DNA of 64,000 nt from Staphylococcus condimenti (GTDB lineage Bacteria > Bacillota > Bacilli > Staphylococcales > Staphylococcaceae), in the NCBI RefSeq assembly GCF_001618885.1, contig NZ_CP015114.1:2294001-2358000 (forward strand), read 5' to 3'. This document shows, piece by piece, positions 55,886-64,000 of the stretch. Position numbers and translations under genes: made by a program. The notes under the pieces were generated by a model, which was given only the letters and a program-made list of their open reading frames with translations, was not told the origin of the DNA and did not search any database. Position 1 is the stretch's first letter. Each line of letters begins with the position of its first letter.

Positions 55886-57010
55886 ATGAAAATAGCAATC
55901 GTAGGTGGCGGCATCGGCGGTTTAACAGCTGCTGCACTGTTACATGAAAATGATAATGAAATACATGTATTTGAACAGCATAATAAAATTGAAGAAGTCG
56001 GCGCTGGTATCGGTATAGGCGGTAATGTGATAGATAAACTTGGAAACCATGACTTGGCTAAAGGCATTAAAAATGCAGGACAAGTAATTAATGAACTGGA
56101 ATTTTTAGATGACCATGGAAAAGTTTTGAATAAAGCGTATCTGAAAAAAGGTACTATCAATTTGACATTACCGCGTCAGACATTAATTGACATTATTAAA
56201 TCCTATGTACCAGAAGCGGCTATTCACACAAATCACAAAATCATCCGTATTGAACAAAATAGTTCTAAAGTTACTTTGACAGAAGAAAATGGAGCGCAGT
56301 CAGATTTTGATTTATGTATAGGCGCAGACGGACTCCATTCCATCATTCGGCAAGAGCTTGATCCTAAATCAACTGTGAATTATCAAGGTTATACAGTATT
56401 TAGAGGTATGGTAGAAGATATACGATTATCAGATCCGAATACGGCAAAAGAATTTTGGGGACCAAAAGGCCGTGTCGGTATTGTTCCGATGTTAGATAAC
56501 AAAGCGTATTGGTTTATATCAGTGAACGCAAAACAGGGTGATCCAAAGTTCAATGATTTTACTAAACCATATATTCAAGCATATTATAATCATTATCCAA
56601 ATGAAGTACGTCGCATATTTGATCAAACAAGCGAAACAGGAATCTTACATCACGACATTTATGATTTAACGCCATTAAAAGCTTTTGTATATGGTCGTAC
56701 TGTATTATTAGGAGATGCAGCACATGCGACAACGCCTAATCTGGGACAGGGTGCAGGTCAAGCAATGGAAGATGCAATCGTGTTGGCAAATTGCTTAAAA
56801 GCATATGATTTCAGAGAAGCATTAGATCGATATGACCAATTGCGTGTTAAACATACAGCGAAAGTGATTAAAAAGTCTAGAAAAATCGGCAAACAAGCAC
56901 AATTAGCTAATGGTTTATTAGTTGGACTACGAAATACATTAATGAAGCGATTACCTTCAAAACTTATCAGTAGTCAAGTGAAGTTTATTTATAAAACTAA
57001 AGAAAAATAA
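55886..57010 (+). CDS. FAD-dependent monooxygenase (salicylate hydroxylase-like)
   Basis: 374 residues. The FAD dinucleotide loop IAIVGGGIGGLTAAALL starts at residue 3; the second FAD motif is GDAAHATTPNLGQGAGQA; CIGADGLHSIIRQ is the DG motif. Group A flavoprotein hydroxylase; the substrate is unknown and in Staphylococcus no aromatic pathway surrounds it. AGGTGTTAGG precedes the ATG. It is monocistronic. Confidence 0.87.
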   Translation: MKIAIVGGGIGGLTAAALLHENDNEIHVFEQHNKIEEVGAGIGIGGNVIDKLGNHDLAKGIKNAGQVINELEFLDDHGKVLNKAYLKKGTINLTLPRQTLIDIIKSYVPEAAIHTNHKIIRIEQNSSKVTLTEENGAQSDFDLCIGADGLHSIIRQELDPKSTVNYQGYTVFRGMVEDIRLSDPNTAKEFWGPKGRVGIVPMLDNKAYWFISVNAKQGDPKFNDFTKPYIQAYYNHYPNEVRRIFDQTSETGILHHDIYDLTPLKAFVYGRTVLLGDAAHATTPNLGQGAGQAMEDAIVLANCLKAYDFREALDRYDQLRVKHTAKVIKKSRKIGKQAQLANGLLVGLRNTLMKRLPSKLISSQVKFIYKTKEK

Positions 57011-57015
57011 AGTAT

Positions 57016-57057
57016 AAAAAATCCAGAACACTCAATCATGAATGTTCTGGATTTTTG
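57016..57057. terminator. Bidirectional terminator
   Basis: AAAAATCCAGAACA pairs with TGTTCTGGATTTTT; serves the monooxygenase gene and the convergent dehydrogenase. Confidence 0.88.
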
Positions 57058-57072
57058 TTTTTAAAAAGAAAT

Positions 57073-57972
57073 TTATTTTTCAACGCCATTAACAATATAT
57101 TTTGGAGCTTTATCTTCTTTAATGACATCTACAGTATTATCAGCAACAATTTTAGCCATTGCGTCGCGTGCTTCAAAAGTAGCATTTCCGATATGCGGTG
57201 TTATAACTACGTTATCTAATGATTTCAAATCATCATTGATTTTAGGTTCAAATTCATAAACATCGAGTGCTGCACCTTCGATATCTTTATTTTTTAATGC
57301 ATCTGCAAGTGCTTGTTCATTAACAATCGGACCTCTAGCCGCATTGACAAGATAAGCTGTATCTTTCATTTTCTTGAATTGCTCAGTATCAAACATGTGA
57401 TGTAATTCTGGTTTATAAGCAGCATTAATAGTAATAAAATCTGCTTTTTCCAACATCGTATCTAAGTCTACATATTTAACACCTAGTTCGCGTTCTTTTT
57501 CTTCCTTACGATGAGGACCAGTATATAAAACATCCATATCAAACGCTTTGGCACGTTTTGCTACTGCAGAACCGATAGCGCCTAATCCAACAATACCGAT
57601 GACTTTGCCTGAAACTTCACGGCCTCTAAAGAATAATGGTGCCCAACCATCGAAGCCTTTCGTACGAGACAATTGATCACCTTCTGGGATGCGACGTGCA
57701 ACTGCAAGTACAAGTGTGAATGTAAGTTCAGCTGTTGAACGTGTTGAAACATCTGGTGTATTTGTAACATAAATACCTTTTTCTTTGGCAGTATCAATAT
57801 CTACATTAGTAGAAAGGATGCTAATTAAAGCGTCGGCATCTTTAACACGTTCTTTTAATGTATCTTGATCCACTACTCCAGGACCGTCATACATATCAAT
57901 TTCGATTTGATGCTTTTCTAAGATGTCCAATCCGATTTGGGGGATAGGACCTGCGATAAATACCTTTGCCAT
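57073..57972 (-). CDS. D-isomer-specific 2-hydroxyacid dehydrogenase
   Basis: 299 residues. NAD loop GIVGLGAIGSAVAKRAKAF near residue 142; catalytic Arg in NAARGPIVNE, Glu in ALDVYEFEPK and His in VITPHIGNATFEAR. Reduces a 2-keto acid such as glyoxylate or hydroxypyruvate. Slightly shorter than the usual 315-320. AAGGAGTG precedes the ATG at 57972. Confidence 0.9.
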   Translation of the reverse strand: MAKVFIAGPIPQIGLDILEKHQIEIDMYDGPGVVDQDTLKERVKDADALISILSTNVDIDTAKEKGIYVTNTPDVSTRSTAELTFTLVLAVARRIPEGDQLSRTKGFDGWAPLFFRGREVSGKVIGIVGLGAIGSAVAKRAKAFDMDVLYTGPHRKEEKERELGVKYVDLDTMLEKADFITINAAYKPELHHMFDTEQFKKMKDTAYLVNAARGPIVNEQALADALKNKDIEGAALDVYEFEPKINDDLKSLDNVVITPHIGNATFEARDAMAKIVADNTVDVIKEDKAPKYIVNGVEK

Positions 57973-58053
57973 TTAAAAACACTCCTTTTCTGACTTCTTA
58001 TATCAAGTATATTAAAAGGATGTTATAGAAACAATGAAAACACTTTCTTTGTA

Positions 58054-58368
58054 TTAAGTGATAAGCTTCAGTCCAACTGCTGATACAACAATTAAACCAA
58101 TACAAATGATACGCCAAATGTTTTTTGATTCATTATAAAAAATCATACTTATCAACGTACCGCCGCCTGTACCTATTCCGGTCCAAATAGCATATGCTGT
58201 TCCCATTGGGATATCTCTCATCGAAAGTGAAAGAATACTGAAACTGAATATAAAGGCAATACCTAAATATAAAATAAAAATTTTCTTGCCTGTACGGTTA
58301 AGTTCATTTAATAACACTACGCCTAATATTTCAAAGCATCCGGCAATTAGTAAATATATCCATGCCAT
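58054..58368 (-). CDS. Small multidrug resistance protein, second of a pair
   Basis: 104 residues, four helices. The active-site Glu is in GCFEILGVVLLN; GTAYAIWTGIGTGGG is the SMR signature. Its ATG overlaps the stop of the upstream SMR gene. Paired SMRs (YkkCD, EbrAB type) form two-chain exporters of cationic drugs or guanidinium. Confidence 0.88.
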   Translation of the reverse strand: MAWIYLLIAGCFEILGVVLLNELNRTGKKIFILYLGIAFIFSFSILSLSMRDIPMGTAYAIWTGIGTGGGTLISMIFYNESKNIWRIICIGLIVVSAVGLKLIT

Positions 58369-58700
58369 TAGGATGTTCCCTCGCTTTCTTCGTTATCTGT
58401 AGAAAGTTTCAATCCCAAAATACCAATCAATAATAAGGCGAGGAGAAATAACTTCGTAAAACTGAAAGGGTCACTATAAAAGACCATATCTATAATGACA
58501 GTACCTACAGTACCAATCCCTACGAAGATGGCATAAGCCGTACCGACTGGCAAGGTTTTACATGCTGAAATTACAAGCGCGAAACTGAGCGCAATCATTA
58601 AGAGAGTGATACTCCAACTGAGAATTGAGTCGGCATTTTTAATACAAGTCACCCAAACGATTTCTACGATTCCAGCTAAAATAACTTTTAACCAGCGCAC
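58368..58700 (-). CDS. Small multidrug resistance protein, first of a pair
   Basis: 110 residues, four helices and an acidic tail (STDNEESEGTS). The active-site Glu is in AGIVEIVWVTCIKNA; GTAYAIFVGIGTVGT is the signature. The GTG at 58700 is selected: AGGAGG lies seven bases before it. No guanidine riboswitch was recognised upstream. Confidence 0.87.
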   Translation of the reverse strand: MRWLKVILAGIVEIVWVTCIKNADSILSWSITLLMIALSFALVISACKTLPVGTAYAIFVGIGTVGTVIIDMVFYSDPFSFTKLFLLALLLIGILGLKLSTDNEESEGTS

Positions 58701-58790
58701 TTTTCTGCCTCCTATCAATATTAATTTGTCAACATTATATATTCTCTCAAATTTAAATGATACTTACAATAAATGAATTTTGAAAATGAA

Positions 58791-58814
58791 AAAACGAAGC
58801 ACTAAAGGCTTCGT
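58791..58814 (-). terminator. Terminator after the DUF4870 gene
   Basis: ACGAAGC pairs with GCTTCGT around 7 bases; TTTTTT follows on the minus strand. Confidence 0.8.
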
Positions 58815-58824
58815 CTTAACTGTC

Positions 58825-59205
58825 TTATTTAAGAAATGGGATAGATAGCGGGATTAAATATTTTTCGCCATTATATGCTTTTACCGCTGCAATAATACTA
58901 AAAATAAATTGCATGATAGCTAATACAATGAATGTGATAAAGCCGACTAACACTAACATTAAGATGCCAGAAATGATAAACCAAATTGTATAAGAAATAA
59001 CAAAGTTAAAGTAATCTTTTCCAGTTTTGTTTACAAATTCTGACTCGGAGCCTTTAATTAACCAAATAATTAACGGTCCTATGATTGAGGTGAAAAAACT
59101 TAAAATATAGATTAAGCTTGCGAATAACCTTTCATCTTGTGTAGGAAACTGTTCATATTTTTCAACTTCATCATAAACAGGCTCAAATTCTGGATTATTA
59201 TCCAT
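58825..59205 (-). CDS. DUF4870 membrane protein
   Basis: 126 residues. A hydrophilic, acidic N-terminus of about 25 residues, then three helices with the DUF4870 pattern (ERLFASLIYILSFFTSIIGP, KTGKDYFNFVISYTIW). Function unknown; related to Tic20-like proteins in fold. AGGAGG lies seven bases before the ATG at 59205. Confidence 0.85.
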   Translation of the reverse strand: MDNNPEFEPVYDEVEKYEQFPTQDERLFASLIYILSFFTSIIGPLIIWLIKGSESEFVNKTGKDYFNFVISYTIWFIISGILMLVLVGFITFIVLAIMQFIFSIIAAVKAYNGEKYLIPLSIPFLK

Positions 59206-59648
59206 AAGTGGACCTCCTATATCCATTTGTTGAGTTAAATATATCAATAAATGAGAAATAAAGATATCCAATTCATACAATTTTTACAAATATATTGTCT
59301 GATAATGAAGATAAAGAAGCACCCTTAAAGTATGTAATAACTTTCAAATTATAAATTTGAAAAAATTAGTATTAGGTAACAAAATTATATTTTATTATTT
59401 GCTTAGTCATGTTACGATACGTATAACATGCTATTTATATAAATGAGGAAAACTGTCGTGACAGTTAGGTAAGCGTTTACATACACACTCTATTAACTGA
59501 TAACAGTTTCTAATTTCGACATCAAGGTTATATAAATAAGTACATAAGTTTCATTTTAAGTGAGAGACCGTCTATATCTTTATCCTTTGCAATAAAGCTT
59601 ATAGCGGTCTCTTATACTCATGATAATTTAAAGAAAGAAGGTTAAGCT
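59206..59648. other. Upstream region of the opine dehydrogenase gene
   Basis: 443 bases. It has a 23-base inverted repeat CATGTTA-N9-TAACATG (59408-59430), a near-consensus cre (AGGTAAGCGTTTACA, 59467-59481, 14 of 15 fixed or allowed positions), and a long hairpin GAGACC...GGTCTC (about 59562-59612) with inner CTATA/TATAG and CTTTA/TAAAG pairing. The hairpin has no strong T run; it lies just before the ribosome site. Confidence 0.45.
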
Positions 59649-60719
59649 ATGAAGATCGCAATTGTAGGTTCAGGTAATGGGGCAGTGACATCAGCTGTAG
59701 ATATGACAAATCAAGGACATGATGTTAAATTATATTGCCGAAATGCATCTATTGAAAAATTTGATAAAGCCATAGAACAAGGTGGTTTCCATTTTAACAA
59801 TGAGGGAGAAGAAAACTTTGTGAACTTCACAAATGTCAGTGATGATATTGAAGAAGTGATTTCAGACGCTGAAATTATTCAAGTGATTATTCCATCCACT
59901 TTCATTGAATATTATGCACATATTATGGCGCCGTTTGTGAATGAAAACCAAATTATTTTATTCAATATGGCAGCAGCTATGGGCTCAGCACGTTTTGTAA
60001 ATGTGTTAGAAGATGAGCATATAGATATACGACCTCATTTTGCTGAATTGAATACTTTAACATACGGAACACGAGTTGATTTTGATAACGCAGTCGTAGA
60101 TTTATCGCTTAATGTACAAAAGCTTTACTTTACTTCTTTTTATCAAGATCAGCTCAGTGATGATTTTGAAAAAGTAGAAAAGATTTATCCTAACATTGTT
60201 AAAGAAGAAAACTTATGGAAAACCAATCTTGAAAATGGTAACCCTGAAGTACACCCAGGTCCAACTTTGTTAAATGTGGGTCGAATTGATTATTCTGGAG
60301 ACTTCTCATTATATAAAGAAGGTATTACTAAACATACAGTGCGCTTATTACATGCTGTTGAGTTAGAACGCCTTTCTTTAGGACGTAGATTAGGTTTTGA
60401 ATTACAAACAGCTAAAGAAGCACGTATTCAACGTGGTTACTTAGAACGCAATGATGAAGATGAACCGCTTAATCGATTGTTTAATGAAAGTCCAGTATTC
60501 TCACAAATTCCTGGACCTAATAAAGTTAAAAACCGTTATTTAACAGAAGATATTGCGTATGGATTAGTTTTATGGTCAAGTCTTGGGCGTGAAATTGGGG
60601 TAGAAACGCCAAATATTGATGCGATTATTGTGATTGCTTCGACTATTTTGGAACGTGATTTCTTTGAAGAAGGTTTAACAATCGATGATTTAGGACGTGA
60701 AAAAGTCGGTTTAGATTAA
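59649..60719 (+). CDS. Opine (NAD/NADP octopine/nopaline) dehydrogenase-family protein
   Basis: 356 residues. N-terminal dinucleotide fold IAIVGSGNGAVTSAVDM, and a C-terminal helical opine-dehydrogenase domain with HPGPTLLNVGRIDYSG and the HAVELERLSLGRRLG helix. Such enzymes condense an amino acid with a keto acid by reduction. The product is unknown; no staphylopine genes are present here, so this is not the known staphylopine dehydrogenase locus. An NhaC gene follows 21 bases later. Confidence 0.85.
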   Translation: MKIAIVGSGNGAVTSAVDMTNQGHDVKLYCRNASIEKFDKAIEQGGFHFNNEGEENFVNFTNVSDDIEEVISDAEIIQVIIPSTFIEYYAHIMAPFVNENQIILFNMAAAMGSARFVNVLEDEHIDIRPHFAELNTLTYGTRVDFDNAVVDLSLNVQKLYFTSFYQDQLSDDFEKVEKIYPNIVKEENLWKTNLENGNPEVHPGPTLLNVGRIDYSGDFSLYKEGITKHTVRLLHAVELERLSLGRRLGFELQTAKEARIQRGYLERNDEDEPLNRLFNESPVFSQIPGPNKVKNRYLTEDIAYGLVLWSSLGREIGVETPNIDAIIVIASTILERDFFEEGLTIDDLGREKVGLD

Positions 60720-60740
60720 AATTGAACAGGGGGAATGGAT

Positions 60741-62159
60741 ATGAAGCGAAAACCATCATTTTTAGAAGCGGCCTCTACAATTATTGTCATGATGATTTTA
60801 GTTATTGTAGGGTTTGTTGTATTTGGTATACCTGTACAACCGCTTCTCATTTTATCAGCTGCTTATGCTTCTGTGATTGCATGGCGTGTAGGATTGCGTT
60901 GGAAAGATTTAGAAGAAGGTATTACAGCGAGGCTAGGCACAGCTATGCCGACCATCTACATAATTTTATGTGTAGGCATTATCGTAGGAACATGGATGTA
61001 TTCAGGGACTGTGCCTGCATTAATATATTATGGATTAAAATTACTTAACCCGAATTACTTCCTAGTCTCAGCATTCATTATTTCAGCGATTACATCTATG
61101 GCGACAGGAACAGCATGGGGATCTGCGTCTACAGCAGGGATTGCATTAATTGCAATTGCACATCAATTAAATATTGATGCAGGGATGGCAGCTGGTGCAA
61201 TCATTGCTGGGGCGGTTTTCGGAGATAAATTATCACCATTATCAGATACAACAAACCTTGCTGCAATGGTGACTAATGTTAATATATTTTCACATATTAA
61301 AGCAATGCTTTGGACTACCATACCAGCATCACTTGTCGGGATAGTCGTATGGTTCTTTGCAGGTCTTAAACATAAATCAGGTGCAGACAAAAGCCAAATT
61401 AATGCATTATTGCATCAAATTGAAGGCGTATATCATTTAAACATATCTGTTTGGATACCTGCATTAGTAATTATTACTTGTTTGTTATTCCGCTTTTCTA
61501 CTGTACCAGCAATGTTAGTATCAAGTGTTGCTGCAATATTGGTAGGATATTTTAATCATCATTTCAAACTGGCTGATGGCTTTAAAGCAGCTTTTGATGG
61601 ATTTAAACCAGAAATGATCACACATCAAATACATTTGAATGAAAAGGCATCAACATTGCTTGCACAAGGCGGCATGATGAGTATGACGCAAGTCATTGTT
61701 ACAATTTTTTGCGGGTATGCCTTTGCAGGTATCGTTGAAAAGTCAGGATGTCTGACAGTGTTGTTGGATACAATTAAAGATAAAGTCACTTCACCAGGTA
61801 CATTGATCTTAGTCACAATTGTTTCAGGATTAATTATGGTGCTTGCTGCGGGCGTGGCTTCAGTTGTTATTATTGTAGTAGGAATGCTGCTCTATGATAT
61901 GTATGATGAAATGCACTTATCAAGAACCAACCTTTCACGTACATTAGAAGATTCTGGTACAATGATTATTCCATTGATTCCATGGGGCACATCAGGTATT
62001 TATTATACTCAACAGCTTGGTGTAGATGTTTATTCTTACTTTATTTGGACAGTGCCATGTTATTTATGTATCGTATTTGCTTTATTCTATGCATTTACAG
62101 GTTGGACTGTAAAAAAAGTGAAGTCGCCAGACGAAACACATTACACACAACATGGTTAA
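60741..62159 (+). CDS. NhaC-family Na+/H+ antiporter or carrier
   Basis: 472 residues, about twelve helices. NhaC features include SMATGTAWGSASTAGIAL and GAVFGDKLSPLSDTTNLAAM. The ATG at 60741 has AGGGGG seven bases before it; the one at 60735 is too close. Operon with the opine dehydrogenase suggests it carries the enzyme's substrate or product, or exchanges Na+ for it (inference). It is distinct from the S-box controlled copy at 34.7 kb. Confidence 0.87.
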   Translation: MKRKPSFLEAASTIIVMMILVIVGFVVFGIPVQPLLILSAAYASVIAWRVGLRWKDLEEGITARLGTAMPTIYIILCVGIIVGTWMYSGTVPALIYYGLKLLNPNYFLVSAFIISAITSMATGTAWGSASTAGIALIAIAHQLNIDAGMAAGAIIAGAVFGDKLSPLSDTTNLAAMVTNVNIFSHIKAMLWTTIPASLVGIVVWFFAGLKHKSGADKSQINALLHQIEGVYHLNISVWIPALVIITCLLFRFSTVPAMLVSSVAAILVGYFNHHFKLADGFKAAFDGFKPEMITHQIHLNEKASTLLAQGGMMSMTQVIVTIFCGYAFAGIVEKSGCLTVLLDTIKDKVTSPGTLILVTIVSGLIMVLAAGVASVVIIVVGMLLYDMYDEMHLSRTNLSRTLEDSGTMIIPLIPWGTSGIYYTQQLGVDVYSYFIWTVPCYLCIVFALFYAFTGWTVKKVKSPDETHYTQHG

Positions 62160-62190
62160 TCGGTATAATCTACCAAAATAACTTAAAAAC

Positions 62191-62236
62191 AAAAAGCACT
62201 TATAAAGTCGGCATGTCGATTTTATAAGTGCTTTTT
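62191..62236 (+). terminator. Terminator after the nhaC gene
   Basis: AAAAAGCACTTATAAA pairs with TTTATAAGTGCTTTTT. Confidence 0.9.
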
Positions 62237-62420
62237 AGTGTTGATATTTATAAATAATTATAAGTGAAATGGGTATAACTAAATAATGATGGTAATACAA
62301 TTGTAGTTATCAATGAAGGATGAATTGCATTTTCCAGTCATTCAATCAGAAACAACATTGTAAAGAATGTTTAGTTAAACGCTGATACGGTTAATAATAT
62401 AATATGAATGAGGTGATTCC

Positions 62421-62924
62421 GTGTTATATGTAGTAATAATTGTAGCGATATTACTATTGTGTCTAGGAATTCATCGATACTTCAATTTAGATAATTTAAC
62501 TTTAAAATATCCTTCTATTATCTATTTAGTAATCAGCTTTATATTGTATTTCGTAGCGATTTTGCAATATAGAGTTGATTCTACTATGTCGGAATTTTTA
62601 GCACATGAAATACTTGTGACAACGATTTTCGGATTATTGATATTTTGGACTTTATCTCAAGCCAATAAATCGAAGGATACAATTGTTTATACTATTTTAA
62701 TTGTCCTTGCTTCGATTGGTGCAGTACTTACAAGAAGTCCACAATTTGGTCTTAATGCATCAATGGAAATGCTAATTGTAAGAATGGTACTTACAACAGC
62801 TTTAGCCATAGGATTAGGCGGTTATGTCTTGTATAGACAGTTGAAAAGACCTGTTTCCGAAAGTTTCCCATTACTTTATATATTGGCATTTGCTTATTGG
62901 GTAATGGTAGCATTTTGGATGTAA
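62421..62924 (+). CDS. Membrane protein of unknown function
   Basis: 167 residues with five or six hydrophobic helices and few charged residues. Start GTG at 62421 with GAGGTG before it. No family recognised. Monocistronic and ended by a terminator. Confidence 0.65.
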   Translation: MLYVVIIVAILLLCLGIHRYFNLDNLTLKYPSIIYLVISFILYFVAILQYRVDSTMSEFLAHEILVTTIFGLLIFWTLSQANKSKDTIVYTILIVLASIGAVLTRSPQFGLNASMEMLIVRMVLTTALAIGLGGYVLYRQLKRPVSESFPLLYILAFAYWVMVAFWM

Positions 62925-62953
62925 AGAACAAAACGTATAAAAGTAAAAGTATG

Positions 62954-62996
62954 ATAAGTCGACAGTTCGTATCAAAATGAATTGTCGGCTTATTTT
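62954..62996 (+). terminator. Terminator after the membrane protein gene
   Basis: ATAAGTCGACAGTTC pairs with GAATTGTCGGCTTAT (one G-U), then TTTG. Confidence 0.82.
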
Positions 62997-63046
62997 GTTG
63001 TTGTAACAACTAGTGAAAGATAGCTAAAGAGATCTTTTAAACAAAT

Positions 63047-63081
63047 AAAAAAACAACTGATACAATAAGTACCAGTTGTTT
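63047..63081 (-). terminator. Terminator after ssaA
   Basis: AAACAACTGATA pairs with TACCAGTTGTTT (mismatch inside); on the minus strand TTTTTTTATT follows. Confidence 0.82.
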
Positions 63082-63096
63082 AAGCATTAATTATAA

Positions 63097-63882
63097 TTAG
63101 TGAATGAAGTTGTATCCAGCAGCTTGGCTAGCTGAGATAGTACGTGAAGTTACAACACCAGGACCATGACCGTAGTTCATTTCTGATACAGTGATTGAAC
63201 CATTACCGTTAACACTTTCAACGTATGCAACGTGACCATAAGCACCTTGGCTAGTTTGCATGATAGCACCTGCTGAAGGGTTGTTGTTTACTGTGTAACC
63301 AGCTGCTGCTGCTGCGTTAGCCCAGTTATTAGCGTTGCCCCAAGTTGAACCTACTTTACCGCCAGCGCGATCAAATGCGTAGTAAGTACATTGACCAGCA
63401 GTGTAGTAGTTAGCACCACTTGAAGTACGGCTAGCCATAGTGTTTGAGCTAGTTTTTGGAGCAGAAGTTGTTGATACTTTAACATTGTTATCTGATGTTG
63501 AGTAAGTAGCACCCATTCCGCCAGTACGTGGTGTAGAACCAGCATTGTTGTAGCTAGTGTAGTTGCTGTAGTTGTTGTTTGATGTGTTGTAATTGCTATA
63601 GTTATTGTAGTTTGTGTTGTTGTTATAGTTGCTGTAACCGTTGTTGTATTGAGCGTAAGTTGAGTAATCATTATTGAAACGGTTATCTTTGTTCCAGTTA
63701 CCTTCCCAAGTGTAGTGGTAGTTACCTTGTTGATCTATCGTATAAGAATAGCTGTAAGAATAAGGATCGTTAGGGTTGTATCCATTATTGTTTTCTGCTG
63801 CATCTGCATCGTGGTGAGATAAAGTTAAAGCTGCAATTCCTGTTCCTAATGTAGCGATTGTAGTTGTAGCGATTTTATTCAT
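63097..63882 (-). CDS. ssaA: SsaA-like secreted CHAP-domain amidase
   Basis: 261 residues. Signal peptide ending near AxA (residues 27-29), then about 80 residues of low-complexity Tyr/Asn repeats (YNN, NYSNY), and a CHAP domain from about residue 155: catalytic Cys in [16 protein letters not shown], His in [12 protein letters not shown] and later NYGHGPG. Staphylococcal SsaA cleaves peptidoglycan cross bridges and is under WalKR control. TAGGAGG precedes the ATG. One WalR half-site-like TGTAAA lies at 63949-63954 (minus strand), too little for a site call. Confidence 0.9.
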   Translation of the reverse strand: MNKIATTTIATLGTGIAALTLSHHDADAAENNNGYNPNDPYSYSYSYTIDQQGNYHYTWEGNWNKDNRFNNDYSTYAQYNNGYSNYNNNTNYNNYSNYNTSNNNYSNYTSYNNAGSTPRTGGMGATYSTSDNNVKVSTTSAPKTSSNTMASRTSSGANYYTAGQCTYYAFDRAGGKVGSTWGNANNWANAAAAAGYTVNNNPSAGAIMQTSQGAYGHVAYVESVNGNGSITVSEMNYGHGPGVVTSRTISASQAAGYNFIH

Positions 63883-64000
63883 AATAAAATATCCTCCTAA
63901 AGATAATAAGCTAATTGTTTTATTTTAATAATAAGTCTCGTGTCTTAATTTACATTACTTTAAATTTTCTATAACTGCGTTTTTTTTCTTTCTCTTAACG

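Noticed and set aside
59562..59612. Terminator or T-box leader before the opine dehydrogenase gene
   Set aside because: The hairpin is strong, but there is no T run and no T-box AGGGTGGNACCGCG motif, so it is left as an unclassified hairpin.
60722..61048. 108-codon frame starting before the NhaC gene
   Set aside because: It overlaps the NhaC gene in another frame, has Cys/Arg-rich unlikely composition and no family match.
63450..63800. Repetitive stretch that resembles a short repeat array
   Set aside because: It encodes the Tyr/Asn-rich linker of the SsaA-like protein; unit length varies, and there are no spacers, so it is not a CRISPR array.
63890..64000. WalR box upstream of ssaA
   Set aside because: Only a single TGTAAA half-site is seen; the second half at five bases is missing, so a WalR site is not called despite the known regulation of ssaA.

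Overview
The window looks like a chromosomal segment of a Staphylococcus species. The DNA is AT-rich with strong AGGAGG-type ribosome binding sites. The gene order in several blocks matches what I recall of the Staphylococcus aureus chromosome: CorA-fni, rpiA-spdC-hutG-hutR, and RsaI-suhB-like-lcpC-fdhA-sagA-like-opine dehydrogenase-nhaC-ssaA. Other blocks sit in a different arrangement (nrdDG, glpT, the formate/nitrite channel), which suggests a coagulase-negative species. The species cannot be fixed from the sequence alone. I see no rRNA, tRNA, insertion sequence, prophage, integrase, CRISPR array or known defence cassette.

Layout. 0-10.4 kb: the end of a Bcr/CflA-type exporter; an MMPL exporter, a TetR regulator and a divergent EmrA/EmrB pump; three poorly known genes with a hotdog thioesterase-like protein; CorA and isoprenoid isomerase (fni). 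10.4-20.2 kb: anaerobic ribonucleotide reductase nrdDG behind two NrdR boxes, 3-methyladenine glycosylase, three tandem DUF805 membrane proteins, a small XRE regulator with a DUF3169 partner, a NatAB/YhaQP-like ABC exporter and a YnfA protein. 20.2-30.3 kb: galM, rpiA, spdC (lyrA) and the histidine utilisation cluster (hutG, hutR, a carrier, hutU, hutI; hutH is not here). 30.4-44.8 kb: SulP transporter with an M20 hydrolase, SDR, flavin reductase, a SAM-I riboswitch in front of an NhaC-family carrier (probable methionine transporter MetT), glpT, small metabolic genes, a Rex-controlled formate/nitrite channel, and an amino acid permease behind a long structured leader. 44.8-64 kb: an RpiR regulator, a CPBP protease, a WYL regulator, the CcpA-controlled small RNA RsaI, an inositol-phosphatase-like gene, an LCP ligase, NAD-type formate dehydrogenase, a membrane glucosaminidase, a monooxygenase, a hydroxyacid dehydrogenase, an SMR pair, opine dehydrogenase with NhaC, and the CHAP amidase SsaA.

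How it fits together. Most genes belong to core metabolism and envelope maintenance. The control elements are the richest part: NrdR boxes (deoxynucleotide supply without oxygen), a Rex box (NADH state), several cre-like sites (carbon status), a SAM-I riboswitch (methionine status), and clear operator palindromes at the TetR and XRE regulators. Cell-wall enzymes and their helpers are scattered through the region (SpdC, LcpC, a glucosaminidase, SsaA). I did not find a convincing undescribed multi-gene system. The best candidates for novelty are the structured leader before the amino acid permease, the triple DUF805 array, the paired XRE operator, and a 23-codon reading frame overlapping a consensus cre site.
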